A stretch of 64,000 nt of DNA, from assembly GCA_960531495.1 (NCBI GenBank), contig OY482862.1, positions 8,850,655 to 8,914,654 of the forward strand, in the 5' to 3' direction. Of this stretch, positions 1-9,120 are shown piece after piece. A program made the translations under genes and the position numbers. This DNA is from Zeus faber (lineage: Eukaryota > Chordata > Actinopteri > Zeiformes > Zeidae). How positions within the stretch are numbered: position 1 is the first letter of the stretch; each line of letters starts with the position of its first letter. The notes below the pieces were generated by a model. That model was given only the letters and a program-made list of their open reading frames with translations. It did not search any database and was not told the origin of the DNA.

Positions 1-259
1 CTCAGATTCTTGAGTAACGTTCAAAAACCTCGACATTTTAAGTGACATACTGCGTCTCTGACGGACGTAACTGGTGCCTGGCTGAACTTCAATAGTAACA
101 CTGGTCTACTGGTGACTGCTCTACTAACCGAACTAAACTAAGAGAAACAAATCGAAATCTAAAATAAAAACACACAGGTTCAAATGGTGAATTGATTTCC
201 GAACTGAAGGACTTGAAACCACCAGGCTCTTCATGACGATCCACCTGCGTCATTCATAC
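1..259 (-). other. sema5b: start of the intron after exon 19 (partial)
   Basis: The donor GT at 258-259 opens this intron, which runs out of the window. The final coding exon (rest of the cytoplasmic tail) and the 3' UTR are not present. No repeat or other gene is seen here. Confidence 0.8.
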
Positions 260-465
260 CTTGAACTCCATGGGCGTGTACTTCTCGTTCTTTGGTGTGG
301 TGTTGCCCTTGTAGTTGAGGTGGTTGGGCGTGGTGGGGTGGATGACGGCTGACTCCTGCGAGGGCTTGTGGAAGCGCTGGCAGTAGACGTAAACCAGGAA
401 GGACAGCAGCCCGGCCCCCAGGAAGCAGGAGACCCCCGTGGCGATGAGGTGGATGGAGGTGAACG
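260..465 (-). CDS. sema5b: sema5b coding exon 19 of window (transmembrane and cytoplasmic tail)
   Basis: This 206-nt exon (residues 916-984) encodes AFTSIHLIATGVSCFLGAGL then LSFLVYVYCQRFHKPSQESA, followed by VIHPTTPNHLNYKGN and TPKNEKYTPMEFK. Residues about 920-943 form one hydrophobic transmembrane helix, followed by a basic CQR stop-transfer. The tail motif NHLxYKG..TPKNEKYTPMEFK is the feature that best separates Sema5B from Sema5A. The acceptor is CCCGTTCCAG. The donor GTATGAATG carries an in-frame TGA, so the coding sequence must splice on to a final exon below base 1. Phases are 1 in and 0 out. Confidence 0.96.
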
Positions 466-1978
466 CTGGAACGGGCGGCGGAGGAGAAGAAATAGTGATC
501 GGACTAACTCCCAAGTGGCCTAATGGTCATTTTTTTTAGGAAAGATGACATTCAAATATTTAGAACTTACTATTGAACTTATAATCAAATACAGCCTATT
601 GATAGATACACCAGACCGAGTGTATCTGGTCGATAAGTGAGGACCCGTGTTATTTGACGGTAAAGGGGCGTGGCCATTGTGAACACTAGTGTAGTGAATA
701 CGGACTGAGAACGGTGATGAGATGACATGTATACAGTGTACAGTATATAGTGTATATATAGTGTATTACAGTATATAAAGTATATATAGTGTATGTAGTG
801 TATAAAGTATATATAGTGTATAGGGTGTATATAGAATATATAGTGTATATAGTGTATATAGTATATATAGTGTATACAGTATATAAAGTATATATAGTGT
901 ATGTAGTGTATATAGTGTATATAGTACATATAGTGCATATATAGTGTATATAGTATTTATAGTGTATATTTAGTGTACATAGTATATATAGTCTATATAG
1001 GATATATAGTATTTATAGAGTATATAGTGTATATAGTATATATAGTGTATATAGTATTTATAGTGTATATTTAGTGTACATAGTGTATATAGTCTATATA
1101 GGATATAAAGTATTTATAGTGTATATAGTGTATAAAGTATATATAGTGTATCTTCTTCTTCTTCTTCTTCTTCTTTCGGCTGCTCCCGTTAGGATATAGT
1201 GAATACAGTGTATATAGTGTATAAAGTCTATATAGGATATATAATATTTATAGTGTATATGGTGTATATAGTGTATATAGTATATTATAGTGTATATAGT
1301 ATATACAGTGTATATAGTATATATAGTATTTATAGTATATACAGTGTATATAGTGTATATAGTAATTTAGTGGATATAGTATATACAGTGTATATAGTGT
1401 ATATAGTATATAAAAGGTGATGTGCGATGAGATACTTGACGCTGAGGCTTCGTGGTATTGTACACAGTGTACAGTACAGACTGGTCAGAGAGCTGGTCCT
1501 AAGTCTCAACGGTCGTAAAACAGGTAGGTCGTTTAGTGAGGACTTCCTGTAACATTTTACTCAACGAAATGCAAATTGCACCAGAGAATCTGCTGCATCC
1601 CCATCCCCAATTCTGCACAAAAACATGTCAGGTTTCACTTATATGACAATGTTTGAATATGTTTCGTTGGTTGTGAGCTTTTAAGGCGACGATGTTGACT
1701 TTAGTTATATTGAGGACCATATGTATTGCCACGTATACACCCTTGTCGACATAAGGTTTACCAATAAAAATACCCCAAATACCATCTACAAATACCAACT
1801 GCATATTATAAATATCTAGCATGAATAGATCAAAACAAATTAAGTAGCGTGGATATGTGTTGACGTTCATATGGAAATGAACACGTAATGCGTGAAAACA
1901 CGAGCACCACAAACACGATGTACACACACACACACACCTGCGTACACCAGTCGTGTAGGCAGCTGTTAATCCACTTAC
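466..1978 (-). other. sema5b: intron 18 of window
   Basis: This 1.5-kb intron is dominated by an AT-rich minisatellite (about 721-1416). At 1150-1192 there is a (CTT)n run followed by TTCGGCTGCTCCCGTTAGG, which I recognise as an end fragment of a common teleost interspersed repeat, although its superfamily is unclear to me. The 1417-1978 stretch is unremarkable apart from a short (AC)n at 1921-1937. Confidence 0.7.
721..1416. repeat. AT-rich minisatellite with GTATATA-type units
   Basis: About 700 bp is built from imperfect copies of short units such as AGTGTATATAGT and AGTATATATAGT, with GTATTTATAGTGTATATTTA variants recurring near 950, 1050 and 1230. A (CTT)n block interrupts it at 1150-1175. 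Long ORFs on either strand here (Tyr/Ile-rich) are artefacts of the repeat. Confidence 0.85.
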
Positions 1979-2023
1979 CTCCGCAGTGCTGGTCCTTATC
2001 AAAGCCAGATGCAGGGAGAATGA
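1979..2023 (-). CDS. sema5b: sema5b coding exon 18 of window (juxtamembrane mini-exon)
   Basis: This 45-nt exon (residues 901-915) encodes, after the split Val codon, ILPASGFDKDQHCG. It is the short linker between TSR7 and the membrane; EIPVILPAS across the junction is what I recall at the same place in mammalian Sema5B. The acceptor is a clean pyrimidine tract ending ACTCTCTGCAG and the donor is GTAAGTGG. Phase 1-1 makes it symmetric. It is too short for ORF searches and is supported by phase fit on both sides. Confidence 0.9.
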
Positions 2024-2919
2024 CTGCAGAGAGTACAGGAAGACAGGATCAGACACAAGCGCACGCACGCACGCACAGACAGACAGACAGACAGACAGGC
2101 AGACAGACAGCCCAGTGATCGTAACATCGGGGGGAGTCGAGACGTGCCAGGGTAGAACCAAAACGCACTGGATGAGAAGCGGTACATGGGGTATGAATGT
2201 GTTTGTGTGTGTGTGTGTGTGTGTGTGCGTGTGCCTGTGTGTGTGTGTGTGTGCAAGCTCTCCGGGGAGACTTTTTTTTTGCATCAGGAGAAATTAGGAT
2301 AAAAAAAACAAACAAGTAAAAACGTTCATTTGGAATCTAGAGGGAGAGATTACATTGAAAAGTGATTTTTTCCTACATTTATGAACCTCCGTTGGAATGC
2401 GGTTGCTGGTGTGGACAGGGATCATTCACAGCTCTGACCTGTAGCCCCCTCCGATGGGAGGATCAATATCGAGGGTTATTTTCGTGACTTTGTCTTTTAA
2501 ATTTCTCCCACCTCCTCGCCTAAGACGCTGGCGATCTGGCGCTCTCGTGCTCACCAGGTATTTGGCTTTGTGAGCGCGTCGGGAGGAGTCAGGACGCTGG
2601 CGTGCCGTGAGAGATCATTTTCGTGAGAGAGCCGCCGAGCAACAGAGCGCTCACCACGCACGCGCGTTCAACTCAATGGGACTTAATTAAAGTTAGTTAA
2701 ACCCACGAGGAGGAGGAGGACGGGTTTGATCCTCCGCAAAAAAAAAAGAGATGTGTCACGGAGTTGGCAGCCTGGGGACGTCTCAATGTGTGTGTATGTG
2801 CAATTAGTGCAAATGAGTTCATGACCGTGAGGACGCTGGATGAACGTGATTGTTGGCTTTTCACAGACGACCGTGATGGAATGGAGACGATCGGGGAGAG
2901 GGACGGGGGAAGTGTGTGT

Positions 2920-2950
<31 letters not shown>

Positions 2951-2956
2951 TCTCAC
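2024..2956 (-). other. sema5b: intron 17 of window
   Basis: This 0.9-kb intron contains (GCAC)/(ACAG) runs at 2058-2112, a (GT)n block at 2205-2255 and, directly at the donor of exon 17, a G/C homopolymer (2932-2950) plus a TG/CA run (2912-2931). The stretch 2300-2700 is non-repetitive, and I see no recognisable feature in it. Confidence 0.7.
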
Positions 2957-3094
2957 CAGGGATCTCGTTGCAGTCCCGCCGCTGCGTGCTGTTGCCCACG
3001 CAGGGCGCCGAGCCCTGTGTGCCGCACGTCCGAATCCGCATCTGCAGGCCTGAGTCATCACAGGCCGACCACAGGGACCAGGCCATCCAGCCGC
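2957..3094 (-). CDS. sema5b: sema5b coding exon 17 of window (thrombospondin repeat 7)
   Basis: This 138-nt exon (residues 855-900) encodes GGWMAWSLWSACDDSGLQMR, then IRTCGTQGSAPCVGNSTQRR and DCNEIP. It is the last, membrane-proximal TSR, with a WxxWxxW ladder, no CSxxCG and a shortened core, as is usual for the seventh repeat of Sema5. NST is a sequon. The acceptor follows a 53-bp TG/CA tract (TGTGTGTCTCATCAG). The donor GTGAGA is followed at once by a poly-C stretch and then (AC)n. Phase 1-1 makes the exon symmetric. Confidence 0.96.
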
Positions 3095-3101
3095 CTGATG
3101 A

Positions 3102-3154
<53 letters not shown>
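3102..3154. repeat. (AC)n microsatellite at exon 17 acceptor
   Basis: A 53-bp uninterrupted AC run on the + strand is a TG run in the transcript, ending 7 nt before the AG of the exon 17 acceptor at 3095-3096. It replaces the usual polypyrimidine tract. Confidence 0.97.
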
Positions 3155-3156
<2 letters not shown>

Positions 3157-3390
3157 GCGCGCACATATGCACGGACCCCGTCAGTCCAGGAACTAAAGCC
3201 GCTGCGAGGACACTGACAGCTTTTCCGAAGCCAAGCTGTGAACACATGAAAGGCCGCCCCGCCCACCCCCTGTTCCCAGTCCCCGTAGCAACAAACAAAC
3301 AGTCCCCCAGCTGGCCCCGGCGGATGAGCTCCACCAACAAGTGTTCTATGAGGCAAACAGGATTTAGGGGAAAAGTAAACCCCGCAGAGA

Positions 3391-3393
<3 letters not shown>

Positions 3394-3477
<84 letters not shown>
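3394..3477. repeat. (TG)n microsatellite
   Basis: An 84-bp uninterrupted TG run in intron 16. It produces spurious long Cys/Val and Thr/His reading frames on both strands. Confidence 0.97.
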
Positions 3478-3479
<2 letters not shown>

Positions 3480-3617
3480 CGGGCAGCGGAGATGTTTGTC
3501 TCCCGGACCGAGCTCTCGCTGTGCTTCCGCAGTGGGGGTGGCCCGGGCGATAAACAAGCTTCCCTCCCGGGAGGAAGACGGCTCAAACTGTCCCGCCATC
3601 ACCACAACCACCACGGT

Positions 3618-3830
3618 AGTTCACTCTCGAATCGCGAACGAAAACAGCGGTGAGTCGTCCTCAAGCCCAGATTCCAGAGCTGAACCCACTCTTCTGACTC
3701 TCATTCACCAACAAAATAAACGTGAAATGAACGAAGCATCAGGAAGTTTTAGCGGCTCTTTTCACGGAGTCACTCGCAAAGAGCCGAATCCCCAAAAAGA
3801 GCCGTACTTCTCATCACTACACCATGATGT
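3618..3830 (-). mobile_element. probable hAT-type repeat fragment
   Basis: Read on the minus strand, the segment starts TAGTGATGAGAAGTACGGCTC and has repeated GGCTCTTT / GAGTGACTC words. It resembles the abundant teleost repeat that begins 'TAGTGATGGGAAGTTCGGCTC'. The superfamily assignment is from memory. Only one end is visible, and no target-site duplication was found. Confidence 0.45.
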
Positions 3831-3959
3831 GTAAAAGCACCGGAATGGAATAACTTTGGGAGAGCGGTCCTCGGAGGGCAGATGCAACATGCAGGTTAGT
3901 TATTCAAGCAGACGAGTTCAGTTGAGGGAGAGGACATTTTTTTTTTTTTTTTCTGTTGT

Positions 3960-4400
3960 TATGTTATTTTTCTTTTCTTTGACTGGACTTGGATTCTTTT
4001 ACCTTCACTACCGGTCTGGCATTCACTGATAGGTCGCTCGCTCTCCGGCTCCAGTGCCGGCTTCCGCTCTCCTCCGGCCGCCACCTGCTTGTCTGCCCAG
4101 AAAACCACAACGCACTCACATTCCTCCCATCTGCAAAGCCTCCTACGTTTAATAACCGAGACCGCGAGCCCCAAACTATAATTGCTTCATTTATTTCCAT
4201 TTATTTGCGTCACCCAGCCGACCTGCATGACTGTATTGTAGTCGGCTCAAGGCTCCCCATTAGTATTCCGTCGGCGTCCGCCTTCCTGCTGTCCTCCATT
4301 ACCGCAGGACTCTTCAATCAAATGACCTGTGACAGGGGCATCACATTGCCGCTCTAACTGACAAGCAGCAGTCCTCCAATTACTCACGAATTTAGGAAAA
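3960..4400. other. candidate conserved non-coding stretch
   Basis: About 440 bp lacks microsatellites and transposon signatures, in contrast to its surroundings. It contains balanced-composition words with TAAT/ATTA cores (TTTAATAACC, TATAATTGC, CCATTAG, CCAATTACTC). This is only a composition-based guess at an enhancer; it needs cross-species alignment. Confidence 0.25.
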
Positions 4401-5186
4401 ACAAGGTTAAAAAAAGGGCATTAGTTAGTAGCCTGGGACCTCGGTTAATGGTCGATAAACAAGATTGGAGCTGGAGTCCCTACAGGAGCCCGACCGGTTG
4501 ATCCAAAAGAGGAAAAGAAAAATATTGTCCGCGATCAGGAAGGCACAGGGAAAATGAAGTATTCAAGTAGCGATGTACCTTTCTTCCTCCTCCTCCTCCT
4601 CGGCACGACAGACCGTACTTTACCCGTGAGTGACAGTTGGGCTAATTCGGCCGACGAAAGAATGACAGTTTCGACATAACCGCCGTTTTAATTGGCAATC
4701 CATTCACACGCACACATTCTGACGCGTGCTCGCAAACACTCCTGTGTATGTGCTGTCACGGGTGCCGACACAAACACACACACACACACGCACAAACACA
4801 CACTGTATACACAGACATGCAGGCCCATACCCCGCCGAGGATGTATATTTATCTAGGCCTTGTTTATGTTTCACGAGAAGCGATTAAAAATTGTATTATA
4901 TGAAATGAAACAAATAAATAAATAAATAAATAAAAGAGAAAAGGCTGCCTGATACAAACCACTGTGCCTGTTGCCCTGAACCTTATTATTAGTTGCAATA
5001 CCGCAACTATATTTTCCTGGATTAGCAGCGGGGATCACTCATAAATATTTCAGCATCCTTGTGGGAGCAGATTGAGAGTTGTGGGGGGGCTGTAGGGACG
5101 TCCTTGTTACACACATCACATCTCACGCTAGGATGAAAATTCCAATATAAATGTGTCCCATAGCTACTTTGAATAAATACATAGTT

Positions 5187-6007
5187 AGTAGGGGTGCAAT
5201 GGATCAAAAAACCCGCGGTTCGGATCGTATCACAGTTTTGAGTCAGGGATTGGATAATTTTTCGGTCCAGCAAAAAAAAAAAAAAAAAAAAAAAGACAAA
5301 TATAACTTTGTTTTCCATTTATTCTGTAAAACACTTTAAGTGTTTTACAGAATGAAACCATTAGCCCATGGTCTGAAATGAAAACAACATTCAAGAAATG
5401 TCTTAAGAAAAAATCTTAAAATATATAAAATATTCAATACTCAATTGTTAAATGAAAGTGCAGTATGAGGGACGCATGATACGTTCTTCCTTTAATAGTA
5501 GTGAATGAAGAAATGATACAATCTGCCCCCACTAACTGAATTTAATTCCAGTAACTCACCAAATGTCATGAAAATTGGTTCAGAATTAAGAGAGTTGAAG
5601 TCCATTTTGTAGAGAAGTCTGCATCTCGCAATACACCTTGTATTTGTTTACTAGTGGATCTTGACCGCTTCCATATGGAGGACGGGCAAATGCATAGCGG
5701 CGGCATACCGCAGCTCATTCACGACATGTCGTAAAGCAGCAGCACAATAGTGTGACGTACTATCAACCAATCAGAGTAAAACAGCACGCATCTGTCGTGT
5801 TTATCTTCTTTTCACTGCAACTCTGCATCAAGATTTCGGGAAATATCACTTTAAAAGGTAACAGCGATAGTAAAACTGTATTTCACTATGATGGTTACAT
5901 TTTGCAATTGATCCGAGGTTCACATGCGTGTCAAACTGTGGGGGGGGGGGGGGGGGGACATCCGTACGGAATCAGGATCAAGGATCATCTACGTTCCGTT
6001 ACACCAC
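5187..6007 (+). mobile_element. non-autonomous DNA transposon, copy A
   Basis: About 820 bp runs from TAGGGGTGCAATGGATC at the left to GTTCCGTTACACCACTA at the right. The reverse complement of the right end (TAGTGGTGTAACGGAAC) is an imperfect inverted copy of the left end. About 500 bp of its interior (5460-5980) recurs in inverted orientation at 52457-52985 in intron 2, which shows it is a dispersed family. It contains a 24-bp poly-A, a 17-bp poly-G and a 33-bp palindrome at 5321-5353. There is no transposase ORF. The superfamily is probably hAT, by inference. Confidence 0.65.
5321..5353. repeat. 33-bp near-perfect palindrome
   Basis: Two 16-nt arms (ATTCTGTAAAACACTT and its exact reverse complement) are separated by a single T. 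The palindrome lies inside the copy A repeat element. Confidence 0.97.
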
Positions 6008-6020
6008 TAATCTACACCAC

Positions 6021-6029
6021 TATCCATCC

Positions 6030-6064
<35 letters not shown>

Positions 6065-6150
6065 CATCCATCCATCCATCCATCCATCTATCTATCTATC
6101 TATAAATCCATCTATCCATCCATCCATCTATCTATCTACTCATCTATACA
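6021..6150. repeat. (ATCT)n/(ATCC)n tetranucleotide repeat
   Basis: A compound tetranucleotide microsatellite (TCTA and TCCA units) immediately follows the right end of copy A. Confidence 0.9.
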
Positions 6151-6221
6151 TCGTTCTATCTATGAATTTATCTATGTATGAGTGGTTAATTGATTTGGTG
6201 CAGTGACGAGTTCCGTAGTGC

Positions 6222-6242
6222 TGTGTTTGTGTGTGTGTGTGT

Positions 6243-6285
<43 letters not shown>

Positions 6286-6294
6286 TGTGCGTGT
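6222..6294. repeat. (GT)n microsatellite next to exon 16 donor
   Basis: About 73 bp of GT, slightly interrupted. In the transcript it is a CA run that begins about 8 nt after the exon 16 donor GT at 6300-6301. Confidence 0.95.
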
Positions 6295-6301
6295 CCCTTA
6301 C

Positions 6302-6472
6302 CGTCGCAGGTGTGTGTGTTGCACAGGGCCTCCTCGGTGTGCAGGCCTATGCAGATGTCCCCTCCAATGCCCGGGGTGGGGTTGTTGCATGAGCGGGTGC
6401 GCTGGTAGTGCCCTGCACCACAGCCCACCGAGCACTGGGACCAGGATGACCAGCAGGACCAGGCGCCACTCA
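6302..6472 (-). CDS. sema5b: sema5b coding exon 16 of window (thrombospondin repeat 6)
   Basis: This 171-nt exon (residues 798-854) encodes SGAWSCWSSWSQCSVGCGAG, then HYQRTRSCNNPTPGIGGDIC and IGLHTEEALCNTHTCD. It is a complete TSR; GHYQRTRSC and DICxGLHTEEALCNT are near-invariant in class-5 semaphorins. The acceptor is embedded in a (TG)n microsatellite (..TGTGTGTCCCAG), and a second dinucleotide repeat begins just after the donor GTAAGGGACAC. Phase 1-1 makes the exon symmetric. Confidence 0.97.
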
Positions 6473-6477
6473 CTGGG

Positions 6478-6506
6478 ACACACATACACACACACACACA
6501 CACACA
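6478..6506. repeat. (AC)n microsatellite at exon 16 acceptor
   Basis: A 29-bp AC run with one AT interruption on the + strand. In the transcript it is a TG run ending 4 nt before the AG at 6473-6474. Confidence 0.95.
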
Positions 6507-6894
6507 AAGAAAATCAGCAATTTCTTCTAACACTACCTAATGAACCAGAAGAGTCATGTCGCCCAACTCATCGACCCACAAGGTTTTTGGCTGGCGGCCA
6601 TCTTTAACGGGCTGTTTATTGATGCGGGGGTTGGTTTGGCCCAGATATCCCAGAGTTCCTTTCAACAACATGACGGAGGGAAAGACCCAAAGGTAGAACT
6701 GGTACAGGGGGAGGGGTTTACTTTACAAGGCCACTACAAGTCTGTTCTCTAAAGTACTGGATATTGAGGAATAATATGAGAAGATTTTTATCATTGGATA
6801 AGACGATAGTCCAAACTTCCGTGTCTATACTGTAGATAGGGAGATAACAGTGAAACTATGATCAAAACAGTCATTATCGTACATTCTGTAAGAG

Positions 6895-7005
6895 CGCGAA
6901 CATAATGATGAAGTCTAGCTTATCAATCATTTTGCTGGGGACCCCGCTGGGACCTCCTGAAGGACCCCTGGAGGGGTCCCCGAACCCCCACGTTGAGAAC
7001 CACTG
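6895..7005 (-). mobile_element. hAT-type terminal fragment
   Basis: On the minus strand the segment begins CAGTGGTTCTCAACGTGGGG and continues with TTCGGGGACCCCTCCAGGGG. CAGTGGTTCTCAA is the terminal signature of hAT-Charlie-like elements (established knowledge). No partner end was found nearby, so this is a solo fragment. Confidence 0.6.
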
Positions 7006-8385
7006 CTCGAGCAGAACCACAACCCACGCCAGAGAGCTGATGGAGGTGTTCCAGTCGGCCTTCATCTCCCTACATCTCTCTCTCTCTCTCTCCTCTCCTC
7101 TCTCTCCTTCTTTCATCAGCCGCGCCCAGTCTCCACGTCTATCGACCTAGCCCTCTCTAGTTCCTTCTTTTGTCTTCCTTTTCCCTTTATACCCCCGCCG
7201 CTCTCGCTCTCTCAACGCACACCAAGGACACGTTTGCTCAAACACGCTCTCACCATCTATTTCAATCATTTTCAGTGATCTCTCCCACCTTATTTCTTCT
7301 CTTTAATCTCATCATCAATAACTATCTCCTGCTCATTCTCCCTTCTGGCAGCGTTGACCTTTGTCGTTGGCGTCCACCCCCACCCCCCCCTCTGGATCAC
7401 ACCACAGAAAGTCTAGCTGGACCCCCGAGAGACATGGTAATAATTTAGCTCACCAACTAATACACCCCGGCGGGAGGTAGCGCCCAGGGGTTAGAGTGAC
7501 CGCAGCTTGGGCTTTGATAGGGTCTAAGTGTGTCAGGCTGACTGAGACTAAAGCTCATGCACCCCCGGACACCCCCCCAGATTTAATTTTAGGAGCATTG
7601 GCTGGTCATTTCAATACACTGGGGTGGTTGGTCAGCCCTCCGCAGACCGATGATATATCATTTATTCATACGATGCCGGTCATAAATATTCAAGGGAAGG
7701 CTCCTCAATAAAGATCCTGGCCTCTCTCTAATGAGCGCTGTGTGCTTTAGAGTTAGAATCGGTGCATGTGAGTTCTTAATAGGTAGGGTTTAGTATGTGT
7801 TTCCATTCAACGCATGCATGCACACGCCAGTGACAAGACAGACATATGGTACGTTGTTTGTTCAGATTTGTATGTGCAGAGGTATATATATTTTGCTCCA
7901 GCTTAATGAGCGGAGCTTGAGAAAGCAGGGGCCAGTGGTCAAGGCAGAGTTCAGTGGTCAGGGCAGGGACACACACACCCTTGCTGATTAGGTCTGGACG
8001 ATGGAGGAGCTGGAATCAGATAAACTTCAGCTGGCAGGGCCGCCAGCCACCATCGCTGTTGCCGCGGTAGCTGGTAACCATTAGCTAATGGAACTAATGA
8101 TCCACTCAGCAGCACTTTATGTGTGTGTGGGTGTGTGTGTGTGTGTGCACATGTGCGTGTATTGGTTTTACTTTGTGAGTGCGCTTGTGTTCATGCCCCT
8201 GTCTGAATGCTCTTGAATAACTAGCTCCGTAGCTCTGCTGACTGTGATGTGAAGTCGCTTAATGAGAAATGCACTCGTAAGTAGATTTGTAAGCCAAGGA
8301 TAAAAGCCTCCGCTAAATGACTAGAATGTAAATACATGAATAAATGGAAGTGAATGTAAATAAGCGCGCGTTCGCTCGCTCTCAC

Positions 8386-8598
8386 CGGGGCAGGCTTGGA
8401 CGTTGCAGTCCTGGTACTCCACAGGCGAGCCTCGGCAGTTGGCGGGGGCGCTCTTGCCCTCGAGGCCGCCGCAGCCCCGGCGCCGGGTGCGATAGCCCTT
8501 GGCACAGCTCTGGGAGCACGTGGACCAGGTCTCCCAGGACGACCAGCCAGCCCCGGACGTCCGCACCACAGGGGTCCTCAGGAGGTCTTCCACCAGGG
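8386..8598 (-). CDS. sema5b: sema5b coding exon 15 of window (thrombospondin repeat 5)
   Basis: This 213-nt exon (residues 727-797) encodes LVEDLLRTPVVRTSGAG, then the TSR GWSSWETWSTCSQSCAKGYR, TRRRGCGGLEGKSAPANCRG and SPVEYQDCNVQACP. The Trp ladder, CSQSC and RTRRRGC layer are intact. The family's NPxP loop is replaced by GGLEGKSAPAN, a lineage oddity or relaxed loop. The acceptor is CTCTTCGTAG and the donor GTGAGAGC. Phase 1-1 makes the exon symmetric, so skipping it would keep the frame. Confidence 0.96.
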
Positions 8599-9106
8599 CT
8601 ACGAAGAGGGCGGTGGAGGGTAAAAAGAAAATGAATTCACAGCTCATCAGAAGGGGGTAAGAGTATCAAAAAATTGCAAGAAGCTTTATTACCTGCCAAA
8701 TGTAGTACCTAAATATAATTAATGACACGTATTCACAGTCATAATGTAGTCATATTCTCATACTTAAGTCATAACCAATTATACTTGAGTACAACGCTCA
8801 AAAAAAGCCCTGGAGCATGAGCTACATTTAAAACTGCCATTGTTCTTGCTTTTCATACATTCAGAAGCAAGGACAGTGTCCAACCCTCTCAAATCTCAAA
8901 TGTTTATCAGCGGAATTAGTAAACGGCGGCTTTGAAATGAAATGAAAATTAATTAGCGGCGTATAACCCAAGAGGAGGCCCATTGTTGTTGACTGGCTGT
9001 CAGATTTCGTTGCACAAGCCAGTCCCACCGGGTAACGGGATGAAATGATGTTGACAGAACAATTTCGAAAGCGTGGCCTCGACGCAGTGCTCCGCGCCGG
9101 ATTAGA

Positions 9107-9120
9107 TGACGTCACGTGAC
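9107..9120. promoter_or_regulatory. overlapping CRE and CLEAR/E-box motif
   Basis: The 14-mer TGACGTCACGTGAC contains a full palindromic CRE (TGACGTCA, 9107-9114) that overlaps a perfect 10-bp palindrome GTCACGTGAC (9111-9120). The palindrome is identical to the CLEAR/TFE-type E-box consensus. The motif match is certain; function in an intron is unproven. Confidence 0.35.

Larger units (their letters stand above)
3095..6301 (-). other. sema5b: intron 16 of window
   Basis: This 3.2-kb intron holds, from low to high coordinate: CA (3102-3154) and TG (3394-3477) microsatellites, a probable hAT-type repeat fragment (about 3618-3830), a repeat-poor stretch 3960-4400, short CA-rich and (AAAT)n runs near 4775-4935, a non-autonomous element (about 5187-6007), a (TCTA)/(TCCA)n block and a long (GT)n run next to exon 16. 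Confidence 0.75.
6473..8385 (-). other. sema5b: intron 15 of window
   Basis: This 1.9-kb intron has a TG run in its last 35 nt (AC on the + strand, 6478-6506), a hAT-like terminal fragment (about 6895-7005), a CT-rich patch (7070-7110) and a TG-rich patch (8116-8160). The segments 7440-7720 and 7990-8110 are repeat-poor. The second has closely spaced ATTAGCTAATG and CTAATGATC words suggestive of homeodomain sites, by inference only. Confidence 0.7.

Noticed and set aside
585-1420. Tyr/Ile-rich reading frames on both strands
   Set aside because: Pure translation of the AT minisatellite.
2697-3614. 305-codon minus-strand reading frame
   Set aside because: It is created by (TG)n/(CA)n repeats; only the short GGWMAWSLW segment inside it is real, and that is exon 17 of sema5b with clear splice sites.
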